NCBI GenBank assembly: GCA_946530775.1
Contig: CAMNAH010000094.1
Location: forward strand, 1 to 5,055
Direction of reading: 5' to 3'
Source of the DNA: an uncultured Coriobacteriales bacterium
Lineage (GTDB): Bacteria; Actinomycetota; Coriobacteriia; Coriobacteriales; Atopobiaceae
DNA length: 5,055 nt
Shown here: positions 1 through 5,055 of the stretch, piece by piece
Layout: every line of letters starts with the position of its first letter
Position numbering within the stretch: the stretch's first letter is position 1
Made by a program: the position numbers and the translations under genes
Notes under the pieces: model-generated
Told to the model about the DNA's origin: nothing
Database searches by the model: none
Seen by the model: only the letters and a program-made list of their open reading frames with translations

Positions 1-2205
1 ATGGCTGACAAGCCCAATCTCAAGGGATTCCTGGCGCGCCTTGCCAGTCTTCTGCCCAAGCGCAAGAAGGCCGCAGATGCGCCCGAGCCGGAGCCGGCAG
101 CCGAGGCTGCGGCCGCTTCCGCTGCGCCGCCGTTCTCGCTCGACAACCTCGCACGACGCCTCTACCATGCCGACAATCCGGGCGCCGCGCTGGCCGACTT
201 CGCCTCCAACGTGGATAAACGCTTGCTCGCCTGCCAGCCCGTGGCTCCGCTCGAGGCCTTCCTCGCGCATGCCCTTATCGACGCGGGCGTGGGCAGCAAC
301 TACGTCAAGCTGCCGGCCGTCTCGATCGTGCGTCCGCGCACGAGCGGCCTCTTCTACGTGCGCGTGAACGAGGCCGAGGTGCCCTACCTGGCGCTTCTGC
401 ACGTGATGGGCGTGGAGGCGGCCCTCAACGCCGCCCACTTCATCACCGCGTACTATGGCGAGGCTGGCCCTGCCAACGAGGCTCAGGCCTGGCAGTTCGT
501 GCATCGCGTGCCCGCATCCATCATCTCGCAGCTCGACCCGCACCAGCCCTTCGATCCCACGCCCACCGCAGACCGCCCCGACGGCGAGTGGGCAGCGCGC
601 AAGGCCATCTCGCTCGCCATCGAGTGCCTCCAGCTGCCGTGGCGTCTCTCGGCGCGCTTCCGTACCAACATCGCGGCCGGCGAGGCGGCCTTCGTGTGCG
701 ATCTCACGCCGCTCCACCTTATGTGGCGCCGCACGAGCATCGACGGCAAGCACGTGGTGCCCACCAGCTCCGAGATGCAGCGCCGCTCCGCCACCGACTA
801 CAACACCCGCCTGGCCATCCTGCTCGCTGCCTGCGCGTTCAACGCGTCGCCGCATATCGAGCGCGTGTGGGTGGCCGGCACCATCGACACCGCGCACCGC
901 CACAGCTGCCTCTATTCGGTGTGTTTCGACCGCGAGCGCTTCTCCGAGCTCGACCTCGATCAGATCCATGATCCCGTGGGCGTGCTGCGGTTCTTCGGCG
1001 CTGCCCTCAACGAGCAGGACTGCCTGCTCGAACCCGTGCAGCAGACCTTCTCGCTCGATGACGCGCGGTTCTGCCCGCCCGAGCGTTTCGATGCGCCCGA
1101 GGTCTCGGCGCGCATCCTGCCCGAACAGTTCGCGCGGGCGCTCGGCACCGAGAGCGTGGCGGGGCTGGGCATCGATGAGGCGGGACGCCGCCAGACCCTC
1201 GCGCGTGAGATCTCGCGCCAGCTGGGCAGCTCGACGGCCGAGAACGTGGCCACCATCCTGCGCATCGCGGGAGACGACCCCGATCCCAGCGTGCGTGCCG
1301 CCGCCGAGCGCACGGTGCGAAAGCTCGTCGAGGGCACCATCTCGGAGGACGTGTTCGACATCACACGCGAGTTCACCGAGGGAGACGAGCTCACCGCTGC
1401 TGTGGCGCAGGCCCGCCTGCTCATGGAGTCGCGCGAGATCGAGACCGCGGAATCGCTGCTCTCCGCGCAGCTTGCAGCCCTGGGCAATACCTACGAGGAC
1501 TCGCCCACGGTGGTGTGGCGCGCCTACTCCACCTACGTGGACCGCGTGCTCTCCAACCGCCTGGGCGGCGATGCCGGAAAGACCGTGCTCCTGGCGCCGT
1601 CCGCCTATTTCGAGGCGCTGGTCATGCACTCCGTGTGCCTGCTTCTGCTCGACCGCCCCGAGGAGGCGCTCGAGGTGGCCCGCCGCGCGCAGCAGCTCTG
1701 CCCCGTGGAATCGCAGACGCAGCTCCACACCGTGCAGTGCCTCGATGCGTGCGGCCGCACCCTCGAGGCCGTCGACGCCCTGTGCACCATGCTCCAGACC
1801 GCGCACGATGCCATGGGAATCGGTTTCGCCTACTACCGCATGGCCTATTTCCAGTGGAAGCTCGGCGAGCTCGAATGCGCGCAGGCGTGCTATCTGCGGG
1901 CGCTGCGCTTCTTGCCCATGGCCATCACCTTCGTGGCGCCCGAGCTGCAGGTTATGGCGCTCCAAGGTGGCAGCCGCCTCGACGACATAAGCGACGAGGC
2001 CGTGGATGCCCTGCTCGAGAAGCACGGCGTTCCGCTTGCGCCCACCGAGCGCATCCGCGACCTCTTCTTCGAGGGCATGCAGGCGGCGCTCGATGCCGAG
2101 ATCTTCCCCGTGGCCAAGAGCTTCCTCGCCACGCTGGGCATGCTCACCCGCGACGACGTGTACTTCGGCGTGCTGCGCTCGCTCGAAGACGAGCCCGACC
2201 GGTAG
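1..2205 (+). CDS. Large hypothetical protein with C-terminal TPR-like repeats
   Basis: A 734-residue protein whose ATG is the first base of the window, so its ribosome binding site and any earlier start cannot be seen. I do not recognise a named family. Residues 1-24 are basic and amphipathic (K/R cluster at 20-23). They are followed by an Ala/Pro/Glu-rich low-complexity linker at about 25-44, which suggests a flexible tether. No signal peptide or clear membrane segment is visible, so the protein is probably cytoplasmic. Residues about 50-380 are a mixed alpha/beta region with no catalytic motif I can name. Residues about 413-443 look like a HEAT-type helical pair (DDPDPSVRAAAERTVRKLV). Residues about 535-568 and 604-638 fit TPR helix pairs (DRPEEALEVARRAQQLCP; LGELECAQACYLRALRFLP), with a weaker one at 570-600. 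TPRs usually mediate protein-protein contacts. The HAD gene starts 6 nt after the stop, suggesting co-transcription. The coding call is secure; the function is unknown. Confidence 0.88.
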   Translation: MADKPNLKGFLARLASLLPKRKKAADAPEPEPAAEAAAASAAPPFSLDNLARRLYHADNPGAALADFASNVDKRLLACQPVAPLEAFLAHALIDAGVGSNYVKLPAVSIVRPRTSGLFYVRVNEAEVPYLALLHVMGVEAALNAAHFITAYYGEAGPANEAQAWQFVHRVPASIISQLDPHQPFDPTPTADRPDGEWAARKAISLAIECLQLPWRLSARFRTNIAAGEAAFVCDLTPLHLMWRRTSIDGKHVVPTSSEMQRRSATDYNTRLAILLAACAFNASPHIERVWVAGTIDTAHRHSCLYSVCFDRERFSELDLDQIHDPVGVLRFFGAALNEQDCLLEPVQQTFSLDDARFCPPERFDAPEVSARILPEQFARALGTESVAGLGIDEAGRRQTLAREISRQLGSSTAENVATILRIAGDDPDPSVRAAAERTVRKLVEGTISEDVFDITREFTEGDELTAAVAQARLLMESREIETAESLLSAQLAALGNTYEDSPTVVWRAYSTYVDRVLSNRLGGDAGKTVLLAPSAYFEALVMHSVCLLLLDRPEEALEVARRAQQLCPVESQTQLHTVQCLDACGRTLEAVDALCTMLQTAHDAMGIGFAYYRMAYFQWKLGELECAQACYLRALRFLPMAITFVAPELQVMALQGGSRLDDISDEAVDALLEKHGVPLAPTERIRDLFFEGMQAALDAEIFPVAKSFLATLGMLTRDDVYFGVLRSLEDEPDR

Positions 2206-2211
2206 GCCGCG

Positions 2212-2883
2212 ATGGCGCGCGTCTCGCTGTATCCGCCCAGCTTCTCGGCGGCCATCTTCGACTTCGACGGCACGCTCGCGCTGACCGACGGCCTGTGGCG
2301 CAGCGTGGACGAGGCCTTCTTCGCGCGCCGCGACATTCCCTACGATGCCGAGATCGCCCGCGCGCTCTCCACGCGCGGCTTTGCCGAGGGCGCCCAGTGG
2401 TGCATCGAGCGCTACGGCCTGGACGAGACCCCCGAGGACATCTGCGCCGAGTGGACCGAGACCAGCATCGAGCTCTACAAACGCGACGTATGCCTGCGCC
2501 CTGGCGCCGAGGACTACCTGCGCTACCTGCACGGATGCGGTGTTCCGCTCGCCCTTGCCACCATCAACGACCGCCGCATCCTCGCCTCCATGGAGCAGGT
2601 CGACATCTTCTCGCTCTTCGACGTGGTGGTGTGCGGCCAGGAGGGCGGCCGCTCCAAGGTGCACCCCGACATCTACTACAAGGCCGCGTGCGAGCTGGGC
2701 GTGGGGCCGGCGGGCACCATCGTGTTCGAGGACACGCCCGATGCCGTCGCCACGGCTGCCTCCGCGGGCTTCTCCACGTGCGGCGTGCGCGTGCCCGGAA
2801 ACACCCATCAGGATTTCAAGCAGCTGCGCAAAAAGGCCGATACCTGCATCGATGGGTGGGAATTGAGTTGTATACTCATATAG
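2212..2883 (+). CDS. HAD-superfamily hydrolase (phosphatase/phosphomutase-like, subfamily IA)
   Basis: A 223-residue cytosolic HAD-fold enzyme, expected to act on a small phosphorylated metabolite through a phospho-aspartyl intermediate with Mg2+. All four HAD motifs are visible. Motif I is FDFDGTLA, with nucleophile D17 and acid/base D19. Motif II is the Thr in LATIND (T117). Motif III is K149 in SKVHPDIY. Motif IV is FEDTPDA (E173, D174). The helical stretch at about 26-105 between motifs I and II is a C1-type cap, as in beta-phosphoglucomutase and phosphoglycolate phosphatase relatives. The VHPDIYYKAA and EDTPDAVATAASAG patterns fit that group. Substrate cannot be told from sequence. ATG 2212 has only a weak GGTAGG upstream (2201-2206) overlapping the previous stop, so translational coupling is likely. 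The last codons, ending ELSCILI, are unusually AT-rich because they overlap the probable metA promoter. Confidence 0.93.
   Translation: MARVSLYPPSFSAAIFDFDGTLALTDGLWRSVDEAFFARRDIPYDAEIARALSTRGFAEGAQWCIERYGLDETPEDICAEWTETSIELYKRDVCLRPGAEDYLRYLHGCGVPLALATINDRRILASMEQVDIFSLFDVVVCGQEGGRSKVHPDIYYKAACELGVGPAGTIVFEDTPDAVATAASAGFSTCGVRVPGNTHQDFKQLRKKADTCIDGWELSCILI
2864..2878 (+). promoter_or_regulatory. Inverted repeat TGAGT-N5-ACTCA over the -10 (possible operator)
   Basis: TGAGT (2864-2868) and ACTCA (2874-2878) are perfect inverted copies separated by TGTAT, so the dyad is 15 bp. It overlaps the TATACT element, so a bound dimeric regulator would block RNA polymerase at metA. The regulator is unknown. 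A dyad of this size can occur by chance, so confidence is limited. It sits within the last codons of the HAD gene. Confidence 0.35.
2871..2876 (+). promoter_or_regulatory. Probable -10 element of the metA promoter
   Basis: TATACT is a close match to the sigma-70/SigA -10 consensus and lies in an abrupt AT-rich island (about 2861-2883) in otherwise very GC-rich DNA. It is 35 nt upstream of the metA GTG, a sensible distance for a short 5' leader. No good -35 hexamer is present at 16-18 nt upstream, and the extended -10 TG is not correctly placed, so the promoter may need an activator. The assignment is inference from position and composition. Confidence 0.45.
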
Positions 2884-2901
2884 CTTGACCTGCTATCGAA
2901 C

Positions 2902-2905
2902 GGAG
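2902..2905 (+). promoter_or_regulatory. Ribosome binding site of metA
   Basis: GGAG ends 5 nt before the GTG at 2911. It supports that GTG as the start, together with the conserved MetA N-terminus MPIKIPDGLPA encoded directly from it. It lies in the 27-nt gap between the HAD stop and metA. Confidence 0.75.
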
Positions 2906-2910
2906 TTATC

Positions 2911-3879
2911 GTGCCCATCAAGATCCCCGACGGCCTGCCCGCTAAGACAACGCTCCACCAGGAGCGCATCTTCGCCCTCGAGGAGGAGGTGGCCGACAGC
3001 CAGCGCATCCGCCCGCTCGAGCTGATCATCCTGAACCTCATGCCCACCAAGATCGAGACCGAGACGCAGATCCTGCGCCTCATCTCCAAGTCGCCGCTGC
3101 AGGTGAGCTGCCACTTCATGCGCGTCTCCACGCACGAGTCCAAGAACACCACCGAGGACCACCTGGTCACGTTCTACGATACGTTCGATGCGTTCCGCGA
3201 TAAGAACTACGATGCCATGATCATCACCGGCGCACCTGTGGAGCACCTGCCGTTCACCGAGGTCGACTACTGGGACGAGCTCTGCGAGATCATGGATTGG
3301 GCGCAGGAGCACGTGTTCTCCACCATGTACCTCTGTTGGGGCGCGCTCGCGGCGCTCTGGCACTTCTACGGCATCCCCAAGAAGCAGCTGGGCGCGAAGC
3401 TCTTCGGCGTCTTTCCCCAGCGCCTGTGCGACGAGTACAGCTTCCTCACCAACGGCTTCGACGAGGTGCACAACATGCCGCACAGCCGCCATGCGGCCAT
3501 CGACACGTTCGAGCTGGCGCTGCACCCCGAGCTCATCACGCTCTCGGAGGGCTTCAACAGCGGCCCTGCGCTCGTGGCCACCGAGGACTTCCACGAGATC
3601 TACGTCACCGGGCACTTCGAGTACGGCCGCGACACGCTGGCCGAGGAGTACTGGCGCGACTTCCACAAGGGCCTGCCCATCCGCCTGCCGGAGAACTACT
3701 TCCCCGACGACGACCCCGAGAACCAGCCCATCTTCACGTGGCGCGCGCACGCCAACCTGCTCTATCGCAACTGGCTCAACTGGGTCTATCAGATGACGCC
3801 GTACGACTTCGCCGAGATTCCCGAGGCCATCAGGAGCCTGCGCGCCAAGACCTACGGCATGGCCGACAAGTTCGACTAG
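2911..3879 (+). CDS. metA: Homoserine O-acyltransferase MetA, predicted acetyl-CoA specific
   Basis: Catalyses acylation of L-homoserine, the committed cytosolic step of methionine biosynthesis. The 322 residues are slightly longer than E. coli MetA (309), mainly through a C-terminal tail. Family landmarks fall on E. coli numbering: MPIKIPDGLPA at the start, K47 in NLMPTKIETE, catalytic Cys142 in YLCWGALAALW, and His235 and Glu237 in VTGHFEYGRDTL, with R249 following. Position 111, in the loop TGAPVE, is Glu. In characterised MetA enzymes Glu here goes with acetyl-CoA use (Bacillus cereus type) and Gly with succinyl-CoA (E. coli type), so this is probably homoserine O-acetyltransferase despite the usual 'succinyltransferase' annotation. 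The GTG start has a good Shine-Dalgarno. The gene probably has its own promoter inside the end of the HAD gene. No SAM riboswitch fits the 27-nt gap. Sulfhydrylase or cystathionine synthase partners are not in the window. Confidence 0.97.
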   Translation: MPIKIPDGLPAKTTLHQERIFALEEEVADSQRIRPLELIILNLMPTKIETETQILRLISKSPLQVSCHFMRVSTHESKNTTEDHLVTFYDTFDAFRDKNYDAMIITGAPVEHLPFTEVDYWDELCEIMDWAQEHVFSTMYLCWGALAALWHFYGIPKKQLGAKLFGVFPQRLCDEYSFLTNGFDEVHNMPHSRHAAIDTFELALHPELITLSEGFNSGPALVATEDFHEIYVTGHFEYGRDTLAEEYWRDFHKGLPIRLPENYFPDDDPENQPIFTWRAHANLLYRNWLNWVYQMTPYDFAEIPEAIRSLRAKTYGMADKFD

Positions 3880-3896
3880 CATGGACGCTTACGGTC

Positions 3897-3982
3897 GTAC
3901 GGATTCTTCACTGGGGGGTACTCCCCTTTTGCAGAATCGTACTGATTCTGCAAAAGGGGAGTACCCCCCAGTGAAGAATCCG
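3897..3982 (+). repeat. Two-unit palindromic element with perfect 39-bp arms
   Basis: Arms 3900-3938 and 3944-3982 are exact reverse complements around a 5-nt loop (GTACT, 3939-3943). The element also parses as two 42-nt units (3897-3938, 3939-3980), each starting GTAC-N-GATTCT and ending AGAATC, in inverted orientation. GTAC occurs at 3897, 3918, 3939 and 3961, roughly every 21 nt. In the frame of the following gene the units translate as RTDSSLGGTPLLQN and RTDSAKGEYPPVKN. The same frame is open on the minus strand and gives almost the same peptides. There is no T-tract after the stem on either strand, so it is not a canonical intrinsic terminator. A recently acquired or gene-converted interspersed repeat (REP/MITE-like) is the best guess. 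No target-site duplication is evident. Confidence 0.9.
3956..3961 (+). promoter_or_regulatory. Shine-Dalgarno inside the palindrome, deciding the GTG 3971 start
   Basis: GGGGAG lies 9 nt upstream of GTG 3971 and is the only good Shine-Dalgarno for the helix-turn-helix gene; ATG 3881 has none. Both this motif and the GTG sit in the right arm, so in an RNA starting upstream (for example metA read-through) they would be paired with the left arm. Confidence 0.5.
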
Positions 3983-4411
3983 GAGCGACTGACCGACGAA
4001 CTGCTCGAGCAGCTGCTGGCTGCCGCCTCGCCCGATGCGTATCTGTGCGAGCCGGGCCTCGAGGACAAGAGCTTCTCAACCTACCTCAACGAGCTGCTCG
4101 TGGCCAAGGACCTCAAGAAGAGCCAGGTCATCCGCGAGGCAGGGGTCGATGGCACGTATTGCTACCAGTTCTTCAACGGCGATCGCTCGAATCCGAGCCG
4201 CGACTATGTGATCCAGCTGGCGTTTGGCCTGCACTGCTCGCTTGTCGAGGCACAGCGGCTGTTGCGCCGTGCGGGCGTCTCGGAGCTCTGGGCCAAGGTG
4301 CCGCGCGATGCGGTGATCATCTATGCGCTCGAGCACGGGTATTCGCGTGCGCAGGCGGACGATGACCTCTATCGCCTGGGGTTCGAGACCTTGGTGAAGG
4401 CGGAGGCTTAA
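3971..4411 (+). CDS. Small helix-turn-helix (XRE-like) protein, partner of downstream kinase
   Basis: A 146-residue cytosolic protein if translation starts at GTG 3971. An in-frame ATG at 3881, one base after the metA stop, would add 30 residues encoded mostly by the palindrome. I prefer GTG because it has a Shine-Dalgarno, and the conserved-looking part (ERLTDELLEQLL) begins only after the repeat. Residues 1-30 from the GTG include an amphipathic helix. Residues about 38-102 look like a lambda-repressor/XRE fold: helix YLNELLVAKDL, then KKSQVIREAGVDGTYCYQFF as the helix-turn-helix, then NPSRDYVIQLAFGL and VEAQRLLRRAGV helices. The tail (about 110-142) is helical (AVIIYALEHGYSRAQADDDL). I recall proteins of this type sitting beside Ser/Thr kinases in Actinobacteria and Firmicutes. 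The kinase starts 3 nt downstream here, so the two are very likely co-translated. Role is probably regulatory; DNA binding and target are unproven. Confidence 0.82.
   Translation: MKNPERLTDELLEQLLAAASPDAYLCEPGLEDKSFSTYLNELLVAKDLKKSQVIREAGVDGTYCYQFFNGDRSNPSRDYVIQLAFGLHCSLVEAQRLLRRAGVSELWAKVPRDAVIIYALEHGYSRAQADDDLYRLGFETLVKAEA
4402..4406 (+). promoter_or_regulatory. Ribosome binding site of the kinase gene
   Basis: GGAGG lies within the last codons of the helix-turn-helix gene, 8 nt before ATG 4415. It sets the kinase start and ties its translation to the upstream gene. Confidence 0.75.
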
Positions 4412-4414
4412 AGC

Positions 4415-5055
4415 ATGGCCGACGCGGTGCTTGCGGCGCTCGAGCGCGATGAGGCGTACCGCGTGGTGCGCGTGCTTGCCGAGAAGACGTCCGGGTCCAC
4501 CGAGCTTGTTGTTCCCGAGCGCACGGGTATGCCCTTCTATGTGCGCAAACGCATTCCCATCGCGCTTGCCAACCCCGAGGCGTGGGCGCAGCTGGCGCAG
4601 ATCTCGCACCCGCATCTGCCGCACGTGGTCGAGACCTACGCGCTGCCCGATACCTTCGTCACGGTGTGCGATTACGTGGAGGGCTTCTCGGTGGAGCAGC
4701 TTGTGGCGTCGCGCGGGCGGCTCGACACCGCGCAGGCGCTCTCGATTCTCGCCGATGTGTGCGATGCGGCGGGGGCGCTCCATGCGCGCGGCATTATCCA
4801 TCGCGATATTACGCCGGGCAATGTGGTTGTGGCTGCCGACGGCGCGCATCTCATCGATCTGGGAATCGCACGTGTGGGCGATGCGACGGCGCGCCACGAC
4901 ACCACCAGGCTCGGTACCTGGGGTTTTGCCGCGCCAGAGCAGTTCGGCTTCGCGCAGACCGATGCCCGCTCCGATGTGTATTCCATCGGCAGCCTTGCGG
5001 GATTCATGCTCACGGGCGTGCGTCCCGACCAAGAGGGCTTCGATGCGGCGGTTGC
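4415..5055 (+). CDS. Serine/threonine protein kinase (3' truncated by window end)
   Basis: An open frame from ATG 4415 runs off the window after 213 codons, so the C-terminus is unseen. It has the Hanks-type kinase core in order: a degenerate glycine-rich loop (KTSGSTELVV, 24-33), beta-3 lysine K45 in YVRKRI, hinge VCDYVEG (84-90), catalytic loop IHRDITPGN with D131 and N136, DLG (148-150) in place of DFG, APEQFG (173-178, the APE motif) and SDVYSIG with D187. The catalytic residues are intact, so it is probably active. The P-loop lacks a clean GxGxxG, and the N-lobe appears short around helix C. No membrane segment is visible in the part seen; whether a C-terminal sensor follows is unknown. 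The gene follows the helix-turn-helix gene by 3 nt with a strong Shine-Dalgarno, suggesting that protein as substrate or partner (inference). Confidence 0.92.
   Translation, partial: MADAVLAALERDEAYRVVRVLAEKTSGSTELVVPERTGMPFYVRKRIPIALANPEAWAQLAQISHPHLPHVVETYALPDTFVTVCDYVEGFSVEQLVASRGRLDTAQALSILADVCDAAGALHARGIIHRDITPGNVVVAADGAHLIDLGIARVGDATARHDTTRLGTWGFAAPEQFGFAQTDARSDVYSIGSLAGFMLTGVRPDQEGFDAAV

Noticed and set aside
455..1990. 511-codon plus-strand frame inside the first gene
   Set aside because: The product is dominated by Ser/Arg/Pro, typical of a shifted frame in GC-rich DNA.
1515..2888. 457-codon plus-strand frame crossing the first gene and the HAD gene
   Set aside because: It is out of frame with a clear HAD protein having all four motifs, and its product is Arg/Ala/Pro-rich low complexity.
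2884..2910. SAM riboswitch or other leader RNA for metA
   Set aside because: Only 27 nt separate the HAD stop from metA, and no conserved stem set is visible there or in the preceding AT-rich patch.
2893..3882. 329-codon open frame on the minus strand opposite metA
   Set aside because: It mirrors metA almost exactly and gives an E/V/L/R-rich composition without a recognisable domain, as expected for a shadow of a high-GC gene.
3900..3982. Intrinsic transcription terminator of metA
   Set aside because: The stem is strong, but no U-tract follows it on either strand, it is much longer than usual terminators, and the following frame runs straight through it. Termination by another mechanism is not excluded.
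3897..3982. CRISPR repeat or tandem array
   Set aside because: There are only two units, in inverted orientation, with no unique spacers of regular length.
4076..5032. 318-codon open frame on the minus strand opposite the helix-turn-helix and kinase genes
   Set aside because: The plus strand encodes an intact kinase core and the minus product is R/H/A-rich without motifs.

Overview
The window is high-GC DNA with densely packed genes, all on the + strand. Codon use is strongly C/G-ending, which creates long spurious open frames on both strands. The MetA type, the helix-turn-helix protein paired with a protein kinase, and the overall composition suggest an actinobacterium, most likely Coriobacteriia (Collinsella/Olsenella-like). 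That assignment is inference; no rRNA or marker gene is present.

Layout. (1) 1-2205: a large hypothetical protein with TPR-like repeats near its C-terminus. (2) 2212-2883: a HAD-superfamily phosphatase/phosphomutase, 6 nt downstream of the first gene and probably co-transcribed with it. (3) 2861-2910: a short AT-rich island over the end of the HAD gene. It holds a probable metA -10 element and a TGAGT-N5-ACTCA inverted repeat. (4) 2911-3879: metA, homoserine O-acyltransferase, with Glu at position 111, which predicts acetyl-CoA rather than succinyl-CoA as donor. (5) 3897-3982: a striking palindromic element with perfect 39-bp arms and a 5-nt loop, immediately downstream of metA. (6) 3971-4411 (or from 3881): a small helix-turn-helix protein. 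(7) 4415 to the window end: a Ser/Thr protein kinase, truncated by the window edge.

The main oddity is the palindrome. It consists of two 42-nt units in inverted orientation, each starting GTAC-N-GATTCT and ending AGAATC. GTAC recurs about every 21 nt. Because 42 nt is 14 codons, the element reads through as two related 14-residue peptides, both beginning RTDS, and the same frame is open on the opposite strand with nearly the same peptide. The right arm also carries the only plausible Shine-Dalgarno and a GTG start for the helix-turn-helix gene. The element therefore either supplies or masks that gene's translation start, or adds a 30-residue leader if ATG 3881 is used. It looks like an interspersed, frame-neutral repeat rather than an ordinary terminator.

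Functionally, metA is the committed step of methionine synthesis. The helix-turn-helix/kinase pair is probably a separate signalling unit. The two upstream genes have no visible link to methionine metabolism beyond adjacency. Apart from the roughly 90 bp holding the palindrome, there is almost no intergenic space.
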